From Ascarosepion bandense (lineage: Eukaryota > Mollusca > Cephalopoda > Sepiida > Sepiidae): a stretch of DNA of 64,000 nt. The notes under the pieces are model-generated. The model searched no databases. It had not been told where the DNA came from and was given only the letters and a program-made list of their open reading frames with translations. Within the stretch, counting starts at the first letter, position 1, and the number at the start of each line of letters is the position of its first letter. Where the stretch lies: assembly GCA_037127315.1 (NCBI GenBank), contig JBBBDQ010000192.1:5267501-5331500 (forward strand). The letters are read 5' to 3'. The translations under genes were made by a program, and so were the position numbers. Shown here piece by piece: positions 25,101-37,100 of the stretch.

Positions 25101-28100
25101 TCAATTATGCTCTTAATCTCTACTTCTTTTTTTTCTTTGAATTTCTTAAGATGACTATAGCAGTGAACCAACTGAAACTGAATCTGTCTTTGCTCTTGAT
25201 GAAATTTGAAACAGGCTTTCAGTTCTGGGTAAGAGATGCACTGTAACTTACCTTTTAGTAAAGGACTCCATGCTTGCTTGACATTTTACCTGAACTTGAA
25301 CAGTAAAGTCTAGAATTGCTGGGAATATACACATTTATCTTGGTCAGAAGGCCAGCTACTGATATAAATTTTTTAAAAAATATTTTCAGAACTTCTTATT
25401 TCCTTTTCAGGTGTCAGCTGTTATTCCCGCCATTTGGATTATGAGCGTTTCCGTAAAATAGCCAATGAAGTAGATTGTCTTCTAATGGCAGACATGGCAC
25501 ATATTAGTGGTCTCGTTGCAGCTGGGGTTGTCCCGAGTCCCTTTGATCATTGTGATATTGTTACTACCACCACTCACAAATCCTTGAGAGGACCCAGGTC
25601 TGGAATTATTTTTTTCAGAAAGGGTAATTTTAACCTTTTTATTTTATTTAAAATATATATATATATATAAAAACATTAGTATGTTATGTTCTAAATTAGT
25701 TCCTTTGTATGTTATTGTTGAATTTTTCTGTTCACTGTCAAACAGAATAGATGACTTTACTTAAGTGCCATCACTTTATAACAAGATTGCGAAAGACAAA
25801 CAAATGCTCTTTTTTTTTTTTTTTTTTTTTTTTTCCTTCAAATCTGATTCTATCATAAAACTTTATAGATTTGTGCAAATTTTAAATATTGCATCAGTGA
25901 AATTTACAAATACACATTTTTTTTAAAGTCAAGTATAAAGAAAACATTTTCTTTCAAATGTGGAGCTTCTCTTTGGAGATGGGTATACGTAATATGAGGA
26001 AAAGCTGAAAAGTTTCTGGTCTGACCCACTTCCTAAAATCATTATTCTGATATTTGGTCCTTGAAATATTGATTTTGATTTCTCTCTCTCTCTCGTCCTA
26101 TATTCAAGCAGTCTAATAGATTTTCTGCATACCTTTTTTTAATCATCTCACCCCAAGTAAGACAGGAACACTGCCAGTGCACAGGAGTTACAATGAGATA
26201 ATAAAACAGGGTAGAGGGAGTGTCAAGGAAAGGATTAAAGATGGATGGAATTCAAGGAGAAAGATGATGCCAAATGACATTGCATTTAAACTTTTGGAGA
26301 TTGTAGCTATCAAGGAAACAAGTAAATGGAAAATAGTTCTAAAGGCAAGAAGTGTGAGAAAAAAAAACTGTTAGAGTAGAAGAGACTGTTACATTTATCT
26401 ATTTCAATGGTGGTGGGGGGGGGGGGGTTGATACCAATCTAGTAGCATGTGTAAATTCATGTACTTGGGGCACCAGGGGAACAAAAGCTCATTAGAGCAG
26501 TTACCATGGAAATATTTGTAGAAAAGACAGAAGTCACATCACATTGGTGAGGAAGCGACTGAAGTCCAGGTGTCAAGTCAGGATCAATTACATTACATAT
26601 CCTTCTTTGGATTTTGTTGAGAACCTCGAGGTGAATAGTAAGAGCACCTGACCAGATATGACAACAATATTCAATACACAGACAAATGGTAGATTTATAA
26701 ATGTGCAAAATGAACTCTGATGAGAAAAACTTTCTGGCTTAACACAGTGGCCCAACCTTCCTAGCAGTAGTTGCAGCTAAAGATTTGATGTAGTTGTTCT
26801 ACTTCAGGTTGGTTGAGAGAAAGTAAGGCCAAGGAGGTGTAGTGTGTTGCTCTCTAGGAGACTAACATAATTCATTCTGATGGTAAGTAGGAAAGTTTCT
26901 CTATGGTGGTTAATGAAGAGCAGTTTCATTTTGGAAGCATTAAAATTTACCCCAGTCCGTCACAGATTTGAGGTCCTTTTGAAGAGCACCAGCCAGGTTA
27001 CTTTGTCATCCTTGGCAGATTTATTAAGACAGGAGTAAATGTTAGTGTCATCTGCATAAATGCCTAGATGGGAACTGATTACATTAGGAAGATCAGAAAA
27101 TACGTTGGACCTAGGATAGATCTTTGAGAGATGCTCGTGTTCATATGAAAAGATCTGGAAGCTTTGCCTATTCAAAATGACCCTCATTTAACTATTGTAT
27201 AGGAAAAACTGAATCAAATAATTGTCCAGAAATACTGTAGCCCTGGAGTTTGTGCAAAAAGCCAACATGCCAAAACCTGTAAAATGTTTTCAGTATGTCT
27301 AGAGTAAAGAGTAACAGCTTGTCTCAATATGTCTAGAGTAACAGCTTGAGTTTCGTCATTCTTATCAAGAGCCTGGTATACATATTCAGTGATAGCTGTT
27401 AGCACATCAGCAATAGACTTGGTGAAGCGGAAGCCATACTGTTTTTCAGAGTAGATTGTGAGATGCTTAAATACTTCAGCATTGATAAGAGCCTCAAACA
27501 TTTTGTCAAAATGTGGTAAGAGGTAAATAGAGCAATAGAGGGGTCAGAGGGCTCCCCAGAGTTCTTAAAAAACCAAAACTACAGATGAAGACTTCCAATA
27601 AGCAGGAAGCAGTGAGGCAATAGTTATATAGTTTGGAGAGGGCAGGAGAAAGCTTAGGAGCACATTTAGGACGATGGTTAGAATTCCATCACCTCTGCTT
27701 GCCTTATAGAAGTCAAGTTTAGAAATGATGTCCGACATGGTTATGTATACATCACTCGATTGAGCCTCTGTTCTAGATAGGAAATTGAGTGTGGATACTC
27801 CAGACTAGTCAAGTGTTGAGTTGCAAGAGAATTTTGTGAGCAAAATATTCAACATTGTCTGTCATGGATGTGAGGATTTCAAATTGATTGAATAGAGGAG
27901 GGGGTTGAGGGTTTGCTGTTGTTCAGCACACTCTTGCAGAACTGCCAGTAATTTCTAGAACTGAACTTGCGAGATACTATATGATGTTTTATTCTATTGG
28001 CAAACAAAAGCTTAGCATCATTTCTGCAGGCAGGATTAACTTAATTTTATATATCTGTTTATTTTAGCATGACTACTGATGACAAAAATCATAATTGATA

Positions 28101-31100
28101 TGAATTTTTATATAATAAAATCTAAACTTATTTATAAATGAAACTTTGTGTGTGTGTGTGTGTGTGTGTCCCCGTTACCTATAGACTCCGAAATGGCTGA
28201 ACCGATTTTCTTGAAAATTTACACAGTTGTACTATAAGCATCTGCGAGTGTTCTTAGCTAGGTTTTGTGTCAAGGTACCCTCGATAAATATCGAAAATCG
28301 ATAATCGAAAAAATCAGGTTATAGAAGGAGTGGTCCAATTTTCATCAAATTTGATACACTCATAGACAAAGACATAAAAGATATTCAGAAGTTTCAAGGT
28401 TGCAGTTCTTACAATAGTGCAGAAATTGATTATATATATATATAAAAGGCAAGATGTTTGTGTGTGTGTGTGTCTGTTTATCTGTCTGTATGTCCTTTAC
28501 ACAAATCCAGAATTTTTATCCGATTCTCACCAAACTTCACACAAATATTCTTTAGGCTGAGTCTGAGCTCCAGGATCATGGATTAGTTTTAAAGCTTTCA
28601 TTACACCCGAGCAACGCCGGGCTATACTGCTAGTATAAACATAAACATGACTTTTCATTGCAAGATAAAGAATAGCATAATGAGACAGGAGCAATATTAA
28701 AACAACAATAATAATATATAATTTAAGTAACACTCAAACCATACAGCAGGTGTCTGTTACTTGTCAACATGATTCAAACATCAGAATTTAATCAAGTCCT
28801 CTTTTCAGACGGTTGTATTCTACTGTTTTATTGCAACTGTAAAGACTTCTTACCTCTGAATAGTTGAGGTTCCTTGTTGATAATATTGTAGGTTTCTTCA
28901 TGGTAAATCTCATGGATTCTCAGTAACTGTTACTTTTGAAAAGTATCTAATAATCATTTAAAATCTTCACTGTCTCTTAAGTTTCTTTACATATTGTCCT
29001 ACTTACTAGAACAGTCCATTAAATTTAGGGGATGATAACTGACATACACCCATATATGATGAAAGTCTGCTTAAATTTATATCAGCTGTATATTTTGTGA
29101 ACCAATCCATATTGGCATTGGCTTAGCTGCACAAAGGAGATCACAGTTGTCATGAAGTCTTCAGGTTCCACTCCTGGTGGTATGAATTTATAGTTTTCTT
29201 TCTCCTAAATTGGTTGCCAACTAAGGTTATAATTTTTCGCTATAATTGTGGGGAGAAGAGATGGATTCATGTTTTATTCAGTTAACTTTTTCTAACCAAA
29301 TTGTTTCAGTTATGATTTGAACTTTGCTTACCATTCCTTATCTTTTTAATCATTTAAGTATCAAATTGGAATAAATTTCTTTATTTGTAAAATTTTTGTA
29401 AATTACTTCTTGAAGAAAAAAAGTCCTGCTAGTGAATCACTTGAAACACAAGAAAATTAAAATCTTAGATAAAAAGAAATACTTACAACATAGTTACAGT
29501 AAAATAAATCTATAGATTATAAATAAAAGGTTACATAAACTACTGATAAGTGTATCTATTTTCTAAACTGGTACTTAGATAAAAGTGTAAAGTTCTTGAA
29601 TTCTATTCTTGGGATTTAACTGTTCTTTTTGCAGCTGTCTGATTATTTTGTTGTTGGAAATAAAACTCTTAATGTTATTGATTCTTCTTTTTAAATGTTT
29701 GTGGGTGTCACTTTATATACATACATACATACATACATACACACACATACTTCAGAACATGCCTATAGTGATGGGGGTGGGACATAAGTGAGATACAGTT
29801 GGTGTAATTTGCTTTCATCTAGGCTAGTAGCTTTGCTTTCATACAAATCTTTAAAATTAAATTTAGTATGTGCTCACACCTATAACATTTGACTTTCAAA
29901 TAGATTGGCAAGGAGAATTTTATTTTATTTATTTATTTTTTTTTTTTAAAGAAAAATCCGTCCAGTACATCATTATTCCAACTACTCCTTTTTGTTAAGT
30001 ATTTATTTTTACTCCTTAATTTAGTCTAGAAGCGTGATGTGCGTGTGCACACACAAACTATGGTCTGAACTTTGGCAGAATTGCCAATCCATATGTAATT
30101 AATCCTGTTATACATAAAGAGATCTATAACTAAAAACTTTTACTCACTTTTAGTAAAACTTTACTCATTAACAATTGCTCAGTTTATGACTAAAAACTCA
30201 AAGAAAATTACCGCACTACATCTCACACCATATCCTTGTTAGTTACATTTTATGAAAGTTCTTTGCTAACAGTTTCTTTTACTTACACTTCTTTCTTGTG
30301 GAACTCCCTTCTGGCTTCATGCTTTTCAGCTAACTTTAATTTTCAAAAATTTAAATGCAATGTCAATCGTTGATTACTTTTTTGTACTCGGTCTTTAGTG
30401 GCATTTCTGTTTTCAATTCTTCCATATCCAGTAACCCCTTGTATCTCAGTGGCTTTAATACCTCCCTTGTATTGAATTTGAAGATATTTAAGTTTTCTTA
30501 TTGCAAGATATTTTAAATGTTTTTTGATAAAATTTATCGAATTAAAAATTTGTGGCCTTGTGTCAGATTAAGCCAAGTAAATACATAAGACAAAACTTTT
30601 TTTTTTTAAATTTTTTAAAATATTTTCATCATCATTCCAGTAGATGTGTCAGAACATAAATGTGTTAATTCAAGTTTCACTGAGACAGCATTTTCTTTTG
30701 AACAAGAGTTGATTGGTTGTGCTTTATATGTCAAGACTGTTAAATGTGCTTAAAAAAAAAGTATCATACCTGATGTCCGGTGCACTGGTATTAAATGGGA
30801 GACTTGACTTTGATAGTTTAAGTGATGCATATTGTGTTAATTGTGGTAAAAGTAAAAACATCTTTATAAATAAGATCAAATAATATAGACATATATCTTA
30901 TTTACAAATTTATAATTTAGATTGTTTTGATTCTTTTATATATAATGAGTCAGTGATCATTGTTTTTGTTTTTCTTTACCTGTATATCATGAAAGTCCTG
31001 ATTAAATTTACAAATGTATATTAGAAAAGCTGAAGTATAGCTAACCCCCACAAAAAAAATCTCATGATTTTACACCTAATATCAACAGTACATTCCCAAC

Positions 31101-34100
31101 ATTAAAACACCATCATGTAATAGTTTTATCATTCATCCATATATTGAATATTGCTGTCACATCTGGTCTGGTGCTACTTTCATGTATTTAGAAATTCTTG
31201 ATGAAATCCAGAGAAGATTCTACAATGACTGTGATGTGGTTTCTACTAAATGGTATAATGCTGAGAATAATCATAGGAAAATGCTAGACTGCTACATAGA
31301 CAGTTACAAGAATGGTACAAGACTGCTAGCCATAAGCCGATTTCATAAAAATTTCAGCAAGACTACATTGACTTTAAGTGACATCTTTCTTGATTGTGTT
31401 GTCTTCATTCACTGCAACAAAGATAAGTTACCAGTCTTGACCTGGCATCTCAGCTTTAATCACTTTCCCACAGCTGAAGCCTCTTCTGTGAATATTTTCA
31501 TGATAATTGTTCAGGTGAGCTTTCTTTGATACTTTGAGTTTATGAATTTAAGTGCAGTACTAGATTGGTAGCTAAGTCTCATTGTTTTACAGTTGAAATG
31601 GCTGCATATAACTGTAAGTTCTAACAGTTTCTTCTATCACACTTCTCATTTGTGGAACTCTCTTTCGGCTTCTTGCTTTCCTGTCATCTTTGATCTTAAT
31701 TTTTATTCTTTTATTGTTCTCTCTCCTTAATATTTTTCTTTTTCTCATATTCTTTTACACTTAGTAACCACCACCACCACCACATCTTAGTGGCTTTATT
31801 GCCTTAGGGCAAAATTATTAAAAAATATGTAATGTGCAACACTCTAGTAAAATAAAAACATCAGATATGCTTGTGTTGATTAGTTTATTCTCTTGCTATA
31901 CTCATCCTTTCTCAATTACCATGTCTATGCCTTTATTGACTGAGAACACTGATCTTTGCATGGAATATTCATGTAAGTTACCCTGTGATTGTTGGGGCTG
32001 ATTGTAGTGGGGTTTGGTAAACCTGTGTTTGCTGTTTGACCTCCAATTTGTTACTAGCTATTCCCAGATTTTGTTCTATTCAGTTGCTGCTTATAGAGAT
32101 GCATAGGGCAGCTGCCAGAGATGATTTCATTGTAAAAGATTTGGTGCAAGAAACATCAGATTAAACACAAAATTAAAGCAGATTTATTATTTGCCTTGCT
32201 GTTTGAACCTGCATATATCTGTGAATTCAATCTGTGGGTGTGGTAGTTCTGAAAAGTCATATACTCTGGTTCAGTGGAAGAAACAGTCAAGAGTGGTAAA
32301 TATCAACTGATATGAAATATGCCTTAAGCATGGAGAATAATAATCTATTCCTGCTGTTTGAAAAAAAAAAAATAAAAATAATAGTGACTTCAAATATATA
32401 GGATTTCGACTGACGTCATTAGCAGAAATAGTATAATAGTCACTACAACACTGGTATGCATGTGTACATAAGATTATTTATTTTTGTGTCCTATAGTCTA
32501 ATTTCTTTTCTTTTTTTGCCCCTCCTTCCACAGGTGTTAGAAAAGTTTTAAAGAATGGAAACAAAGTAATGTATGATCTGGAAAAGAAAATCAATGAAGC
32601 CATTTTCCCTGGTCTCCAAGGAGGGCCACACAATCACCAAATTGGAGGTATATTTTTCTTACTAAGTATAATTTCTTAGCTTCTTACTATGTGACTGATA
32701 TTCCCAGCTAAAGAGATAATTGTTTTGATTGTGTCTTTTTTAATAAAGTAAATCCAACATGATTGTGAGGATTTAATGCAAGAGTAAATAAGTGTTATCA
32801 AGAGGAATTGAAGTTGATAAAAAGGAAAGAATAAATTTTATGACTGGAAGAATGGAATCACCAAGTCTATTTTCAGTTAATCCTTTCCCAGGCAGTGTGG
32901 GGCTATTTTTGTTTTTTCCTGTACATTTGTGGTTAAAGTATTGATTTGAAACCGGATATATTACTGAAAATGAAAATTGTTGTTGTTGTAAATTGTGACT
33001 AAAGGGAAACTTTTTGTTTCATAATTGCTGACATCATCATATTTTCATAATTTTAGAAATTATGGTCTTATTTTTAGCCTTCCAATACTTCATTTTGTTA
33101 CTGTTATTGGTATTTCTCTATTCTATTGTGTTGATTCAATAAATATTAAAAATTGAATGATTTGAATTCTGAATGTTAAAATACTCTAAGTGCAGCCATT
33201 TTAAAATAAATCACTAATTTTAGTGTTAAAAACTTTGCTAAAGTTCACATAAAGACTTTATGTGAAGAAATTATGCCATCACATAGTATTATACTAAATT
33301 GTGGATCTAAAAAAAAAACCCTTACTGTCACACATTTTGAAATGTGAAGCAGGGTAAATTTACTTTAAAATTAAAAAATGATTTAGTGTGAATTTGTAAT
33401 TTTTTTTAAAATAACAAATTTGTATAAATTAGCATTTTGAGTATTTTTAAAAATTTGTTTATATTAAATCTTTTTTATTGAGACAGTACACTCTTAGGGT
33501 TGGAAAACTTAGAATGTTCACAGGTTGCACTTTATTTCTGTCTTAGAATGCATGATAAAGATGGTGACAAATATGACAAGTAGTTTTACACTTATCACCC
33601 AACTATTCAACAATTGTGAGCCTTTTATATAAGCCATAGGAAAGAGACAAGTTTTTAGAGAGCATTAGCTATGCTTGTGAAATGGCCTTGTGCCAAACAT
33701 AACCAAGCCCACCACATATGAAAGAACTAGGTGGTTGAACAAACATTAAAAGAAAAAGAACATTTTTCTATTAATAAGTGTTAATAAGATAGTTTTGGTT
33801 AGAATGTAAATAAATTTTTCTTTTTCACTTCCTTGTAACAGGGTTTGTTTGTTTTTGTTTTGTTTTTTTATGTATTTTTGTTATCATTATCAGTTTAGAG
33901 TAAATTAATTCTGTAACAATTTTAATTTTATTTTCAAACTTTCCAGCTCTAGCAGTCACATTGAAGCAAGCCCAAACAAAAGAGTTTAAGGATTACCAAT
34001 TGCAGGTCTTGAGCAATGCTAAAGTTATGGCTAATGAACTGATGGCCCTTGGATACACTTTAGCAACAGGTAAAATCTATTATCTTATTACAGATTTTAC

Positions 34101-37100
34101 TCCATTTTATTATGGTTGATTTTTATCACAGCAATCTGGGTTAAAATTGCAATAAACTGTTAGAATGGAAATAAAATAGTAACTTCCAACAATCACATCT
34201 TCCTCTTCAGAAGTTCATTATTCATGGACATCACTGTGACCACTTTGGTCAAGGAAACTTGAAGCAAAGTGAAGTGCAGTTGTTATTTGGCCACCCTTTT
34301 CTTGCTGATTCTCTATACCATCTTTATTTTATTACATAGTGTTATGTTTTTAACATGACAAGATAAAACTGTTATAAAAAATGACACTCGCTGAGTGAAC
34401 CACGTTGTGAAGATTGTGTTTGCCTCCTTATTGTAGTGGAACTCTGTGATGGAATTTTCGAGAGCTTAATTGCTGTTGTAGAATCTGTTGGATAGTATTT
34501 GGATCCATTCTGTTTCTAATTATGATAGAGAAAGCCTGTTTTGTCAATAGTAAGCATTCAATCAAGGAAAGGGTCATTTTTTAAATGTAAAAACAAATCT
34601 GAGCAAATGTCAAACCATGTAAGATTCTGAAAATCAGTCAAATCATGGGGCACCTATTAGTTCACTTTTCCAATTGTTGTGTGGTCCAAAGCTTTGCTCT
34701 GAATGCTTCAGTTTGTTTTCTGAATGAAACTCCAGTGTTATCAAATTTTTCAAGTGAAGATTTTCAACTGAAATGAGGCTTATCTTAGTGATCCAGATTA
34801 TCTATAACATTAGATAAGCAAAAACACCAAGTAAAAAACCAGTCAAATATTCTTCATAATAGTTGTACAAAAACAAATAGTAATGCAAAAAACCTGGTAA
34901 CTGTAAAAAGTTGAGGCAAAGTACATATAAATATATTAATCATAATATATATATAATAAATGAAATAAGAGAAATAATTATATTAAATTACTTTTAAGCA
35001 ATATTTACATTTTCTTTATTTTACAGTTAAACATACAATCCATTAAGTTTTTGGATATTAAAAAAAAAAATGTCATCTCTTCTTGAATTTTGAACACTGA
35101 ATGTCATAAGGACTTTGTAAAAATGGATATGTAAATATTTTTGTAAATATCTTTTCTTTTTTTTTTTTTCTCCTCCCCAAAGGTGGCACAGATAACCATT
35201 TGGTGTTGTTGGATTTACGTCCTCTCCAGTTGGATGGTGCCCGCTGTGAGAGAGTGCTTGAATTGATGCACATTGCTGTTAACAAAAATACGTGTCCTGG
35301 GGATAAAAGTGCTCTGAAACCAGGAGGTTTACGCTTGGGAACGCCTGCTCTGACATCTCGCCAATTTGTAGAAGATGATTTCAAGAAAGTTGTTCAGTTT
35401 ATCCATTCAGGTTTGTTCTCTCTGTTTCAGTTATCCTGTCAATTATTTGTTAAAATTTGTTCTGAAATTTTCAATTTATAATGCTTGATCTGTCTGATTA
35501 ATATTCAACACTGAATTCATTGCCAGAAAGAGAATTGAAAAATGTAAAATGAATACTTTTTTTCCCCCTCTCCCAATCCTTGTAATGTTTATAATTATTT
35601 ATATTCATTTTTTTGTGTGTGTTAGCAAGTGAAATTCAGTTGTTACAGATGATGTTATTTTTAAAAACTTGCAACTTTCATGAAGTTCTTGAAGATTAGC
35701 CAATGTTTTGATAAATTTGGTATATTAAGTTGGATTAGTTTTTTTCCTTAAGCTAACTTGAAAAAAAATGATGTTGCCTGGATCCAGAACTATTGTAGAA
35801 ACTTCCTCCTCTCAACTAAAGAAAGTTGAAGAATACATTAACCTATATGTTGTCCAAATAGCTAAAAGGGAGTAATAGTATTTTTGAGACTTATTTGACA
35901 CATATCACAAAATGATAGCACTATTAAAAAATCCTAAAACTTAGTAATTGCAATGTATTTATAAAATATATAAAAAAATTATTTCATATTTTCTTGGTTT
36001 TTCAATATTTTTTAAATGTTAAACACATTAACTACTGAATAATTATTTCTACATTACTAGAACTCAATATATGGAAATGTTACTTTTCCTCTCTCCATTT
36101 TAAAAAGATATAAAAAAAAGTACCTTGTCAATGAAATAGTTGTACATTTTGACACCAGTGCTGGACACAGTTTCAGCTTACATAAGAAAAAAAAAAGATT
36201 TTTTTATGTTGATTTTCAAGGCAAATATATTCTCACGTTTTGGAAGATTAATGCTACACAATTTTATTTTAATTTTTTTCCCTTATTTGACATTGTTTAT
36301 TTGCAAACAATGCTTTAATATTAAGTGGAATGTTATTTTATGGGAAATTTAATGTGGATTTTTTTTTCCATAGATAAATCAAAAGGCAATTTCCATATTT
36401 AAGAAATTTTTGATGCTAATATGAATTGATTTAATCATTTTATCAGTAACAAGGGGAGCAACTCGTAGAACAAATTCTAATCTTATTTTTAAATTAAAAA
36501 GAAACCATTTCTTAGGTGCTATAACCTAATTATCTCTCTGAGGGTGTTCATATTTCATTCTCTTGCAGAAAAATGTAATTATTTTTTTTGAGAATGACAG
36601 CAGTTTATTTGTGTTCTTATTTTTAAAAAAGTGTTTACAGTATTGTTGATAATTTTCATTGTTATTAATTTATAATAAGTAAATTAAAAAATAAATTGGG
36701 TAAGTTAGTTCTTTTTTAGTTCTTTTGAGTTTATCTACAGCAAACCGAACCTTTCTTGCAAATATACTGGACAGACTAAACCACACATAGTAGCTTGTGT
36801 AACATAAACTATTCTATAGTTTATTTAAGGGAATTTCTCTGTTCTTAGCAATTGTATTTTAATTATCCATCATATATGGGTGTGCTTATTTAAAACACTG
36901 TCATTTAGATAATATCACAATATAAGGATATAAGTGACTCTGAAATGTAGGCTTGTAAGGAATCTCTTTGATTTAATATTGGATTGATTTTTAGTCATTC
37001 ATGTTCCAACATGTTAGAACATGTAAAATTTATCAACAGATATAATATGCTTACATTTCTAATTAGAACACACTTCAAGCTGTTTTGGTGCAAGAAAGTT

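Larger units (their letters stand above)
25624..32533 (+). other. SHMT intron 3
   Basis: A 6.9-kb intron holding a family 2 repeat fragment (26144-26200), an antisense LINE (26457-28030), Helitron-like DNA (28104-28633), LINE tails at 30240-30480 and 31128-31820, and (ATAC)n at 29715-29745. Confidence 0.85.

Noticed and set aside
31182..31529. 115-codon open frame as an independent gene
   Set aside because: Its start is the C-terminal motif of a LINE polymerase and the rest loses similarity.
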